A stretch of DNA of 64,000 nt. Origin: an uncultured Clostridium sp. (GTDB taxonomy: Bacteria; Bacillota; Clostridia; Lachnospirales; Lachnospiraceae). The DNA lies in NCBI GenBank assembly GCA_900547035.1, contig URFM01000013.1, forward strand, positions 1-64,000, read 5' to 3'. Position numbers and translations under genes: made by a program. The notes under the pieces were generated by a model, which was not told the origin of the DNA, ran no database searches, and saw only the letters and a program-made list of their open reading frames with translations. Below are positions 43,364 to 50,646 of this stretch, one piece after another; position 1 is the stretch's first letter, and each line of letters opens with the position of its first letter.

Positions 43364-44183
43364 CTACTCTGCCAGGCCTGGGTACTGCAGGGCGCCGTCC
43401 TTATCTGGGGTTAATGTTACCGGTTCGGTGAGCATTTTGCCGTCCTCGTCCATGATGTACCATTTGCCGTCAATGGTCTGTTGGCCCTTGACCATTGCTC
43501 CATCGCTGCCAAGATAGTACCAGCGTGGCCCGTGGCCATCATCGTACTGATACCAGGTATCGTGTACCATCAGGCCATCGCCCCGGAACCAGTACCACTT
43601 CCCGTCCTCATCTTGATACCAGGCATTTTTAACGCAATCCCCGGTATTCCCTAAGTAAAAGCGCCAGCCATCAGTCTCCTGCTACCAGCCGGAAAGTTTG
43701 GGCTCTGGCTCCGGAACTGCATCATCCTGGATATATCTGCGGACGCATACCAGCTCCTTCCTCCAGCCTCCAGGAGCCCAGGAATTGTACCTCTGTTTGC
43801 AGTATGCCGTCATATCCTTATAAGATGGACGTCCGGAGCCGTGCCCGCAGATAATTACGCTGTCTCCCTCAATACTGTAAAACATCTCGACATGGCCGAT
43901 TTTCAGGGGCCTGGAAGCGTCCGTTCCGGCGAACTCCAGCATTAATGGGCACATCTACTGTGGTGAGCTTGCTGTACTGGTAAATGCCGGCAGTATTGAG
44001 GATGCCAAAGCCTTCCCCGGCCTCCTTATAGGTGTAGCAGATGGAGCTGCTGCAGTCACTGTAGTAATTGCCGTCCTTGTACTGCCTAAAGCAGTAATCC
44101 CGTAAGGTCTGGCTGTAAATGTTGCGGCCGATCAGTGTGGCATATTTAGCTGCTACGACTTTGCGTCTGTCTTGTGCTGTCAT
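43364..44183 (-). pseudogene. Broken phage-type endolysin (NlpC/P60-like plus cell-wall-binding repeats)
   Basis: Three pieces on the minus strand make one protein. The first (44183 to about 43950) begins MTAQDRRKVVAAKYATLIG and holds the catalytic Cys in NYYSDCSSSICYTY. The frame then shifts by one near 43940. The second piece (to 43682) has KIGHVEMFYSIEGDSVIICGHG with the catalytic His. It ends at an in-frame TAG at 43681-43683 that reads as CAG mutated to a stop, because the same frame continues for another 105 codons. That third piece carries aromatic choline-binding-like repeats (WYQDEDGKWYWF, WYYLGSDG, GKWYIMDEDG). A frameshift and a nonsense change mark it as dead. Confidence 0.82.
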
Positions 44184-44200
44184 AAAATCCCTCCAATCTA

Positions 44201-44222
44201 AAAAAGGCCCTTAGCGGGCTGA
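44201..44222 (-). terminator. Rho-independent terminator upstream of the endolysin remnant
   Basis: Read on the minus strand: AGCCCGCTAAGGGCC followed by seven T. It lies between the toxin-antitoxin locus and the endolysin start, so toxin transcripts that pass the shared hairpin would end here. Confidence 0.65.
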
Positions 44223-44244
44223 TAAAAAGTCAAATTTACGTATC

Positions 44245-44273
44245 TTGCAAAAAAAATCTGCATATGCTATAAT
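44245..44273 (+). promoter_or_regulatory. Promoter of the antitoxin RNA
   Basis: TTGCAA (44245-44250), 17-bp spacer, perfect TATAAT (44268-44273) in the context GCTATAATGCC, which is the same context as the toxin -10. Confidence 0.85.
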
Positions 44274-44284
44274 GCCAGTAGGCA

Positions 44285-44311
44285 AAACGATAGAGTGTTC
44301 CATGCGGAACA
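44285..44311 (+). repeat. Direct repeat DRa (in the antitoxin RNA)
   Basis: First copy of the 27-nt repeat that gives the antitoxin RNA its complementarity to toxin mRNA. Begins with AAACGATAGAG, shared exactly with DRb. Confidence 0.85.
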
Positions 44312-44313
44312 AC

Positions 44314-44346
44314 GAAGGCCCAGGAGGTGCGAACTCCTGGGCCTTC
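44314..44346. terminator. Shared bidirectional terminator of toxin and antitoxin RNAs
   Basis: GAAGGCCCAGGAG at 44314-44326 and CTCCTGGGCCTTC at 44334-44346 form a perfect 13-bp stem with loop GTGCGAA. The toxin RNA enters from the right and the antitoxin RNA from the left, so both transcripts would end in complementary copies of this hairpin. Confidence 0.85.
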
Positions 44347-44388
44347 TTCCTATTTTGTGTAGTTAGGCTTCTACAGGCTGGTTACCGA

Positions 44389-44475
44389 CTACTTATCACC
44401 GTCCAACCATTTGTTGATGAGGTGGCAAACCACACCAACCGCGACAGCGATGAGAAACGATAGAGCGTATTCCAC
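44389..44475 (-). CDS. Candidate Fst-like type I toxin, 28 aa
   Basis: A 28-codon gene with GTG start at 44475 and TAG at 44389-44391. AGGAGG (44484-44489) lies exactly 8 bases before the GTG. The peptide has MEYALSFLIAVAVGVV as a membrane helix, then CHLINKWLDGDK, an aromatic-plus-charged tail. This matches the plan of Fst toxins: a short helix with A-x-x-x-G spacing followed by WLD-like and charged residues. Such peptides damage the membrane when over-produced. It was too short for a routine ORF call. Neighbouring antisense RNA, leader hairpin and shared terminator make the assignment much stronger than the peptide alone. Confidence 0.8.
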   Translation of the reverse strand: MEYALSFLIAVAVGVVCHLINKWLDGDK

Positions 44476-44483
44476 GCGAAACA
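44455..44483 (+). repeat. Direct repeat DRb (over the toxin start region)
   Basis: Second copy of the repeat, covering the toxin start codon and the gap to its SD on the opposite strand. It has two extra bases (44468-44469) relative to DRa. Confidence 0.85.
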
Positions 44484-44493
44484 CCTCCTTTCC

Positions 44494-44516
44494 GTTACCA
44501 GATTGGAGGCGGTAAC
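44494..44516 (-). promoter_or_regulatory. 5' leader hairpin of the toxin mRNA
   Basis: In the mRNA, GTTACC and GGTAAC pair (6 bp) around an 11-base loop GCCTCCAATCT. The loop CCTCC is complementary to the SD GGAGG five bases downstream of the stem. The predicted transcription start coincides with the hairpin base. This suggests that the SD is masked in the nascent transcript, as in the par RNA I 5' helix. Confidence 0.75.
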
Positions 44517-44522
44517 ATAGGC

Positions 44523-44551
44523 ATTATAGCACGGGTGCGGTTATCCCGCAA
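44523..44551 (-). promoter_or_regulatory. Promoter of the toxin mRNA
   Basis: Minus strand TTGCGG (44546-44551), 17-bp spacer, TATAAT (44523-44528). Confidence 0.8.
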
Positions 44552-44645
44552 TTAAACCTTAATGAAAAAAACAGCTTTCCCTTTACGACTCCCTTTAAAA
44601 CGGGTATATTCATAAGTATATAAAAAAGATTCGAGGTATTCCATT

Positions 44646-45317
44646 ATGAGAATTTTACTTGCCGAGGATGAGGATGATTTGAGAGAGGTGACGGTCAAAC
44701 GCCTGAAAACCGAGGGCTTTGGCGTTGACGGCTGCCGGGATGGACAGGAGGCCCTGGAGTATCTGGATGCCGCGGATTACAATCTGGTAATCCTGGATAT
44801 CATGATGCCCCGCCTGGACGGGCTCTCCGTACTCCGGAAGCTGAGGAGCGGGGGAAATCCTGTTCCTGTTCTGCTTTTGACCGCGAAGGATGCCGTTTCG
44901 GACCGGGTCCAGGGGCTGGATGCCGGGGCGGACGATTATCTTACAAAGCCCTACGCCTTTGAGGAACTGATGGCCCGAATCCGCGCCCTGGTCCGCAGGA
45001 ATTCCACGGAGAAATCCGATGTGCTTACAGTGGGAGATTTGTCCGTAGAGCTGTCCACCAAGCGGGTCATGCGGGGCGGAAAGGAAATTCTGCTCTCTGC
45101 CAAAGAGTTCGGCCTGCTGGAAACCCTGATCCGCCACAAAGGGCAGGTGCTTTCCAGAGCGCAGCTGGAAAACCAGGTATGGGATTTCGGCTTCGAGGGA
45201 AGCAGCAATATTGTAGATGTGTATATCCGCTATCTGCGGCGGAAGGTAGACGACCCCTTTGAAAAAAAGCTGATTCATACCATCCGGGGCGCCGGATACG
45301 TGCTGAAGGAGGAGTAG
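44646..45317 (+). CDS. OmpR-family response regulator
   Basis: A 223-residue regulator. The receiver domain has the acidic pocket EDEDD at 7-11, the phospho-acceptor Asp51 in LVILDIMMPRLDG, Thr79 in LLLTAKD and Lys101 in DDYLTKPYAFEE. The C-terminal winged helix (about 128-223) is of OmpR type with KEFGLLETLIRHKGQVLSRAQL and VDVYIRYLRRKVD. It is followed ten bases later by its histidine kinase. Target genes are unknown; the acetyltransferase at 46766 may be in the same operon. Confidence 0.95.
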   Translation: MRILLAEDEDDLREVTVKRLKTEGFGVDGCRDGQEALEYLDAADYNLVILDIMMPRLDGLSVLRKLRSGGNPVPVLLLTAKDAVSDRVQGLDAGADDYLTKPYAFEELMARIRALVRRNSTEKSDVLTVGDLSVELSTKRVMRGGKEILLSAKEFGLLETLIRHKGQVLSRAQLENQVWDFGFEGSSNIVDVYIRYLRRKVDDPFEKKLIHTIRGAGYVLKEE

Positions 45318-45327
45318 GGTAAAGGCC

Positions 45328-46761
45328 ATGAAACATCTCTCCATCAAAGCCAGAGTTACCCTCTGGTACACTACTTTTATGTTGATTTTTATGGCTGTGG
45401 CTGTTTTCTGCCTCCTCCTCCTCTCCAGCCGGATCTCCCAGCGGCACGCCCGGGAAATTCTCTCCAACGTGGTAACCGACGCCGTAAGGGACGTTCATTT
45501 TCGCTACGGGGAGCTGGATACGGAGGATATGGACTTCTACCGGGACGGCGTTTCCATCTTCATCTACGACACCTCCGGTTACCTGCTGGCTCCTCAGATT
45601 AATCTGGGGATACAGGCGGATTCCGTCCTTCAGGATCAGGTCATCCGCAGGGTGCGGACAGGCGGTACCCAGCAGATGATTTACGACCTGTACTCCATTC
45701 AGTCGGGCACCCCCTTCTGGGTCCGGGGAGTCATCTCCCTGGCCGAGGCTGACCTGGCCTTTGCAAGCATCCGATATCTGGTGCTTTTGGGAATGCCTCT
45801 TTTTATTCTTCTTGCCGCCCTGGGAGGCTTTGCTGTCACCAGAAGAGCTTTTGTTCCCGTGGTACAGATTGTGGAAGCAGCGGAGCAGATTAATACCGGA
45901 ACGGATTTAAGCCGGCGGATTCCCGAAGGCCAGCGGAAGGATGAACTAAGCCGCCTGTCCCGGGCTATCAACCAGATGCTCTCCAGACTTCAGGAATCCT
46001 TTGACCGGGAGAGACGCTTTACTTCGGACGTATCCCACGAGCTGAGGACGCCTTTGTCCGTCATCCGGTCACAATGTGAATACGCCCTGTCCCCGGAGTC
46101 GGACTGCGCCCAAAGAGAAGAAGCCCTGGGCTCCATTCTTCGCCACACCAGAAGGATGACCGATATGGTCTCACAGCTTCTTCTCTTAAGTCGGGGTGAA
46201 AACGGCACCTTTCAGCCCAATCTCACCCAGGTGGACTTGAGCCGGCTGATTTCCATGACCGTTATGGATTTGGAGCCGGCTGCGGAAAGCGCAAAACTTA
46301 CGGTGGAAACGGAGATTCAGTCCGATGTCTCCCTCTCCTGCGATGAAACGCTGATGAGCCGGCTCATCACCAACCTTTTAACCAACGCCATCCGCTACAA
46401 CCGGCCAGGAGGACGGATTCAGGTGTCCCTGAAAATGACAGAGGTATCGAACAGAGAAAGCCGGGAGGGCGGCATGTCTCAGGAGCAAAAGGCGGACCAA
46501 GAGCAGCATGGGGCCATCCCCGCCGCCGTAATCCAGGTATCCGACACCGGCATCGGCATTCCGAAGGAGAAACTGCCGAAAATCTGGGATCGTTTTTACC
46601 GGGCCGACTCCTCCAGAAGCAGCGAGGGCACCGGTCTGGGCCTTTCCATGGTCCGCTGGATCGCCCAGGTCCATGGCGGATGGGTCCAGGCGGAAAGCAC
46701 GGAGGGGCATGGGAGTGTGTTTACGGTGGTAGTGCCGTATTTCAGCCATCTGGAAAGGTGA
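45328..46761 (+). CDS. Sensor histidine kinase with HAMP domain
   Basis: A 477-residue membrane kinase. Helices at about 12-33 and 152-174 flank an extracytoplasmic sensor of about 115 residues. A HAMP segment (about 175-225) leads to HisKA with TSDVSHELRTPLSVIRSQCE (His237), and HATPase_c with LITNLLTNAIRYN, VSDTGIGIPKE and GTGLGLSMVRWI. A Gln/Glu-rich insert lies in the catalytic domain near residues 376-393. It pairs with the preceding response regulator. Confidence 0.95.
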   Translation: MKHLSIKARVTLWYTTFMLIFMAVAVFCLLLLSSRISQRHAREILSNVVTDAVRDVHFRYGELDTEDMDFYRDGVSIFIYDTSGYLLAPQINLGIQADSVLQDQVIRRVRTGGTQQMIYDLYSIQSGTPFWVRGVISLAEADLAFASIRYLVLLGMPLFILLAALGGFAVTRRAFVPVVQIVEAAEQINTGTDLSRRIPEGQRKDELSRLSRAINQMLSRLQESFDRERRFTSDVSHELRTPLSVIRSQCEYALSPESDCAQREEALGSILRHTRRMTDMVSQLLLLSRGENGTFQPNLTQVDLSRLISMTVMDLEPAAESAKLTVETEIQSDVSLSCDETLMSRLITNLLTNAIRYNRPGGRIQVSLKMTEVSNRESREGGMSQEQKADQEQHGAIPAAVIQVSDTGIGIPKEKLPKIWDRFYRADSSRSSEGTGLGLSMVRWIAQVHGGWVQAESTEGHGSVFTVVVPYFSHLER

Positions 46762-46765
46762 AATT

Positions 46766-47410
46766 ATGATACAGAGCAAAAACGATTTGAACTTTTATAT
46801 TGATTCCGATTTAAAAGCCTGCGGATTTCAAAAGGGAAGAAAATCTCTGTCTTTCTCTGAATATTTAAAAGGGATTCTGATTCCAACTCCCTGGTATTAT
46901 CAGATATTATTAAGGAAAACCGAATATTACCGAAATACAGGGAACCCGCTTCGGCAGAAACTGCTGGGGAATCTGTATCGCCTGCGTCTGTACCGATATG
47001 GTGCCAAATGCGGATACTCCATTGCTTTAAACTGTTTCGGCCCCGGACTGTGCCTTCCTCATATCGGCACTATTGTCATCAATCAGGCAGCAAAATTCGG
47101 GTCAAACGTCCGTATCCAGGCGGGAGTAAATGTGGGAGCATTTTCCAGATGCCCCCAGTATAGTCTAAACAATGGAGCGCCCGTTTTCGGAGACAACATT
47201 TATATTGGACCCGGAGCCAAAATATTTGGAGGGATAACCATCGGAGACCATGTCGCCATTGGAGCCAATGCCGTAGTCAGCAAAGATGTTCCGGCTTACA
47301 GTACCGTTGTTGGAGCCAACCGAATCGTCAATCAAAAAGGCTCAATTGGGCTGCTCATATATGGTGATACATCAAAAATGCCGCCCGAGAGCCGTTCCAG
47401 CCAGCCGTAA
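46766..47410 (+). CDS. Serine acetyltransferase-like left-handed beta-helix protein
   Basis: A 214-residue hexapeptide-repeat acetyltransferase. The N-terminal half is helical, and repeats from about residue 95 include GTIVINQAAKFGSNVRIQAGVNVG and GDNIYIGPGAKIFGGITIGDHVAIGANAVVSKDVP, ending VVGANRIV. This is the LbH_SAT layout, used by CysE-like and polysaccharide serine/sugar O-acetyltransferases. It starts four bases after the histidine kinase stop and is convergent with the polysaccharide operon, so it may modify that polymer; that is inference. Confidence 0.85.
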   Translation: MIQSKNDLNFYIDSDLKACGFQKGRKSLSFSEYLKGILIPTPWYYQILLRKTEYYRNTGNPLRQKLLGNLYRLRLYRYGAKCGYSIALNCFGPGLCLPHIGTIVINQAAKFGSNVRIQAGVNVGAFSRCPQYSLNNGAPVFGDNIYIGPGAKIFGGITIGDHVAIGANAVVSKDVPAYSTVVGANRIVNQKGSIGLLIYGDTSKMPPESRSSQP

Positions 47411-47502
47411 AAATCCTGACCAAATAAAAGAACGCAAAAAACAATCCCTGACAGCTGCCCTGACTTTGTATAAAATCTGAAGTCCACTGTCCGGGATTGG
47501 CT

Positions 47503-48669
47503 TTAATCTCTCCGATACAAATCCCTTGTATACACTTTGTTTGCCACATCTTTCAATTCTTCCGTCCACCGATTGGCCACAATCACCTGCGATTGCTCCT
47601 TAAACTTCTCAAGGTTTCGTTCTACCGGAATTCCTTCAAATTGCTCTCCTTTTAAACCCGGCTCATAAATCACCATAACCGCCCCCTGCCCCCTTAAACG
47701 ATTTATAATTCCCAAAATCGATGACTGACGGAAATTGTCTGAACCAGATTTCATAGCCAAACGGTAAATACCCACTTTTTCTGGTTTCTCCGCCATAATA
47801 TCTGAAGCGATGAAATCTTTCCTGGTATGGTTTGCCTCCACAACCGCCCGAATCATCTGATTCGGTATATGGCGAAAATTTGCCAGTAGCTGTTTCGTAT
47901 CCTTGGGCAGGCAATATCCCCCGTAACCGAATGAGGGATTGTTGTAAAAATCTCCAATTCTTGAATCCATACATACGCCTTCGATTATCTGACTACTGTC
48001 TAAACCTTTAATTCGGGCATAAGTATCCAATTCATTAAAAAACGCTACCCGCATAGCCAGATATGTGTTGGCAAACAGCTTGGTGGCCTCCGCCTCATCG
48101 GAATTCGTAAAAATTGTTGGAATTTCTTTCTTTAGTGCCCCCTCCTTCAAAAGTTCCGCAAAGGCAGCGGCTCTCTCCGACTTTTCGCCTATAATGATAC
48201 GGGACGGCCATAAGCAGTCATAAAGTGCCTTCCCCTCCCGAAGAAATTCCGGCGAAAACAAAATCCGGTCTGTCCCAAATTTGACTTTCATCTGCCTGGT
48301 ATAGCCTACCGGCACAGTGGATTTAATTACTGTCACCGCTTTCGGCGCATACTGAAGAACCTGTCCAATGACCATCTCCACAGAACTGGTATCAAAGCAG
48401 TCCTGAACCGTATCATAGTTAGTGGGCGTTGCGAGCACCACATAGTCCGCCCCCGTAAAAGCTTTATCTGGCTCTGTTTCCGCCCTTAGATTCAGTTTCT
48501 TTTCCGCAAAATAAGTTTCAATCTCCCGGTCCCTGAAAGGCGGCTCTCTCCGATTAATCTGTTCTATACGCTTTCTGGAAATATCATAAATCACTACCGG
48601 ATGGTTCATGGACAGCAGAATAGCATTCGCAAGTCCCACATATCCTGCTCCTGCAACTGCGATTTTCAT
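47503..48669 (-). CDS. ugd: UDP-glucose 6-dehydrogenase
   Basis: A 388-residue nucleotide-sugar dehydrogenase that oxidises UDP-glucose to UDP-glucuronate with NAD. The Rossmann motif GAGYVGLANAILLS is at 7-20. KSTVPVGYTRQM near 118, EFLREGKALYD near 145 and the catalytic Cys in SFGYGGYCLPKDTKQ near 253 are intact. Family length matches. The frame extends upstream to 48876 but the ATG at 48669 gives the standard MKIAVAGAGYVG. Its product is the substrate for the epimerase at 51658-52689. Last gene of the operon in view. Confidence 0.95.
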   Translation of the reverse strand: MKIAVAGAGYVGLANAILLSMNHPVVIYDISRKRIEQINRREPPFRDREIETYFAEKKLNLRAETEPDKAFTGADYVVLATPTNYDTVQDCFDTSSVEMVIGQVLQYAPKAVTVIKSTVPVGYTRQMKVKFGTDRILFSPEFLREGKALYDCLWPSRIIIGEKSERAAAFAELLKEGALKKEIPTIFTNSDEAEATKLFANTYLAMRVAFFNELDTYARIKGLDSSQIIEGVCMDSRIGDFYNNPSFGYGGYCLPKDTKQLLANFRHIPNQMIRAVVEANHTRKDFIASDIMAEKPEKVGIYRLAMKSGSDNFRQSSILGIINRLRGQGAVMVIYEPGLKGEQFEGIPVERNLEKFKEQSQVIVANRWTEELKDVANKVYTRDLYRRD

Positions 48670-48679
48670 GTTATCACTC

Positions 48680-49333
48680 CTATTTATCAAATAGTCCCTT
48701 TTGGGATTTCGGCATGATTTTAGCCGGATTGCCAATAGCCGAGCTGCCTTCCGGTACATCCTTAAACACTGCCGCATTAATCCCCACCGTAGCGCACTCC
48801 CCGATATGAACCTGATCTCTTGCCGCGGCACAAGGGCCAAAATAGACCTTTTTCTCCAGTACACAGTGGCCGCCAATAAAGCTGCCTACAGAAACCACAC
48901 AATGGTCCATTAAAACCGAATCGTGTCCAATCACCGCATTTTTATAAATCAGGTTATTCTCTCCAACCATAACCCCTACATCCAGATAACAGTCAAAGAT
49001 AATACTTCCTTCCCCTATTTGGACTCCCGCGGCAACTTCTGCTCTTGGATGAACCCATGTGGCCAGGCCGTAATTCCTTTCCCTAATTTTCTTACAGACT
49101 TTCTCTCTGGCAGAAGGTGTCCCCAGGCAAATGAGAAATTTCAGTTCTTCCTCTGAATAGTGCTGTACTGCCTCAGCAAAGGTATATACCTGTACTCCGT
49201 CAATCTCCTTTACCCCCACCACATCATCCACAAAGAAAATCTGGCGGTAAGCTTCTCCTATTCTCCGGTCTCTGCTCAGCGCGTCATAAAGTCCTCTTCC
49301 GGCTCCCCCGGCTCCAAATAATCCTAATACCAT
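48680..49333 (-). CDS. PglD/NeuD-like sugar O-/N-acyltransferase
   Basis: A 217-residue protein. An N-terminal nucleotide-sugar-binding Rossmann-like part (LFGAGGAGRGLYDAL) is followed by a left-handed beta-helix with hexapeptide repeats (IGEGSIIFDCYLDVGVMVGENN, FIGGHCVLEKKVYFG) ending VGINAAVFKDVPEGSSAIGNPAKIM. That is the PglD/NeuD layout; such enzymes acetylate activated amino sugars or sialic acids. AGGAGG lies 7 bases before the ATG at 49333, so the earlier start at 49354 was rejected. It follows the carboxyltransferase gene in the operon. Confidence 0.88.
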   Translation of the reverse strand: MVLGLFGAGGAGRGLYDALSRDRRIGEAYRQIFFVDDVVGVKEIDGVQVYTFAEAVQHYSEEELKFLICLGTPSAREKVCKKIRERNYGLATWVHPRAEVAAGVQIGEGSIIFDCYLDVGVMVGENNLIYKNAVIGHDSVLMDHCVVSVGSFIGGHCVLEKKVYFGPCAAARDQVHIGECATVGINAAVFKDVPEGSSAIGNPAKIMPKSQKGLFDK

Positions 49334-49350
49334 ACCGTTTCCTCCTATAT

Positions 49351-50646
49351 TCACTTTCCTGGCTTTCGTTGTTCCCGAAACGCCCGAAGAAGGGTCTCCC
49401 TCGTTTCCTGCGGCTTAATAATCCCAGACAGGCTTCCACCTTTTAAATTATCCTCGGCGCTTAAATAAAGATTCCCTGTTTGCCGCTGCGGATTTTTGCT
49501 TAAAGAGGCAGACATCCTCTCTCCCATAATCCCAATGGTGCTTCCTGGCCATGCATATACCAAATCCGCTCCCAGTCCCAAGCTGTTCATGGCAATATAA
49601 GCCCCACCAAAACTTTTGTGCAGAATCAGCGTCACCTTTGGCGTATTCAGTCCAATCATTGCCTTTAGCAGTCTCCCCCCCTTCATCTCAATTCCCCTTC
49701 TCTCCTGTTCTGTTCCCGGCAAAAAGGAAGGGACATCAGAAATCACCAGCAGCGGCAGTCGCAGCTTTTTGCACTGATGCAGAAATCTGGTCCCCTTGTC
49801 CGTTGCGTCACAGTCAATCGCGCCAGCCAAAGCCATGGGCTGATTAGCCAATACCCCTACATGAATGCCGCCGATTCTTCCAATGCCGGTTATCAGATTG
49901 GGAGCGAATTCTACTGCCGTTTCCTCAAAACTATTCCGGTCCATCAAACCACCAATAATCCGACGAATATCATAGGGTTGATTGGGCATGGGGAGAATCT
50001 GGTCTGACAGCGGCCATTCTGGTTCTCTGTAGGTCTGATTTCTCTGATAAAAGGCGGACAGCAATACTCCCAGCTGTTTTCTGCACTGAGAATCATCCCA
50101 GTACGCTTGCGTAATCGTTTCATTCCTGCTGTGTACGGCATATCCGCCCAGTTCTTCCTTTGAACAATGCTCTCCCATGAACTCATAGACAACTTTGGGG
50201 CCGGTCAGGCAAAGATTTCCTCTTTTTTCCGAAAAAAGAATCACATCGCACATACTGGCCAGATAGGCGCTTCCTCCCACACAATTTCCGCAAACCACCC
50301 CGATTTGCAACTGCCCTTCAGGGCAACCCTCAAATTCCCGAAACACCCTTGCGTAGCTGTCCAGAGCAGCGGTCCTCTCCTTTAAATCCGCACCGCAGCA
50401 GTTAAAAAAGTATATAATAGGGCATTTCCCGTTCTGCTCGTTCACGCTCTGAAACAGCATATGCAGGAGCTTTCCCTGTCTGGTTCCAAAACAACTTCCA
50501 CGCCTCTGTCTTGTATCCGCATAAAAGAGAAACTCTTTTCCCTCCAGGACAGCTTTACCAGCTATACTTTCTTCACAAATCTCCCGCCCCAGCACCTCCA
50601 CGCTGTTTTCATCCACTATATCGTACACCCAAAAGTTCCCTCTCAT
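49351..50646 (-). CDS. Acyl-CoA carboxyltransferase-like protein in the polysaccharide operon
   Basis: A 431-residue two-lobed crotonase-fold carboxyltransferase. The N lobe has VCGNCVGGSAYLASMCDVILFSEK near residue 115 and a GPKVVYEFMG segment. The C lobe has AGAIDCDATDKGTRFLHQCK, ISDVPSFLPGTEQERRGIEMKGG and SFGGAYIAMNSLGLGADLVYAWPGSTIGIMG. These are hallmarks of propionyl/acetyl-CoA carboxylase beta subunits, but it is shorter than the usual 500-520. No biotin carboxylase or biotin carrier gene lies nearby. It overlaps the upstream glycosyltransferase gene by ATGA, so it belongs to the operon. Its role there is unknown. Confidence 0.85.
   Translation of the reverse strand: MRGNFWVYDIVDENSVEVLGREICEESIAGKAVLEGKEFLFYADTRQRRGSCFGTRQGKLLHMLFQSVNEQNGKCPIIYFFNCCGADLKERTAALDSYARVFREFEGCPEGQLQIGVVCGNCVGGSAYLASMCDVILFSEKRGNLCLTGPKVVYEFMGEHCSKEELGGYAVHSRNETITQAYWDDSQCRKQLGVLLSAFYQRNQTYREPEWPLSDQILPMPNQPYDIRRIIGGLMDRNSFEETAVEFAPNLITGIGRIGGIHVGVLANQPMALAGAIDCDATDKGTRFLHQCKKLRLPLLVISDVPSFLPGTEQERRGIEMKGGRLLKAMIGLNTPKVTLILHKSFGGAYIAMNSLGLGADLVYAWPGSTIGIMGERMSASLSKNPQRQTGNLYLSAEDNLKGGSLSGIIKPQETRETLLRAFREQRKPGK

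Larger units (their letters stand above)
44280..44350 (+). ncRNA. Candidate antisense RNA antitoxin (RNA II-like, par/Fst type)
   Basis: A short RNA of about 70 nt predicted from the promoter at 44245-44273 to the hairpin at 44314-44346. Its 5' half, 44285-44311, repeats the toxin start region (44455-44483) on the same DNA strand: 13 bases, a 2-base gap, then 14 bases, with 24 of 27 identical. The three differences become G-U pairs, so the RNA can form 27 pairs with the toxin mRNA across the SD edge and the GTG start. It also folds as TGTTCC-ATGC-GGAACA (44296-44311). A 72-codon frame crosses it but has no SD. Function as antitoxin is inference from architecture. Confidence 0.82.

Noticed and set aside
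44245..44463. 72-codon plus-strand frame across the toxin-antitoxin locus
   Set aside because: No SD, starts inside the promoter and crosses the terminator hairpin; better explained as an antisense RNA.
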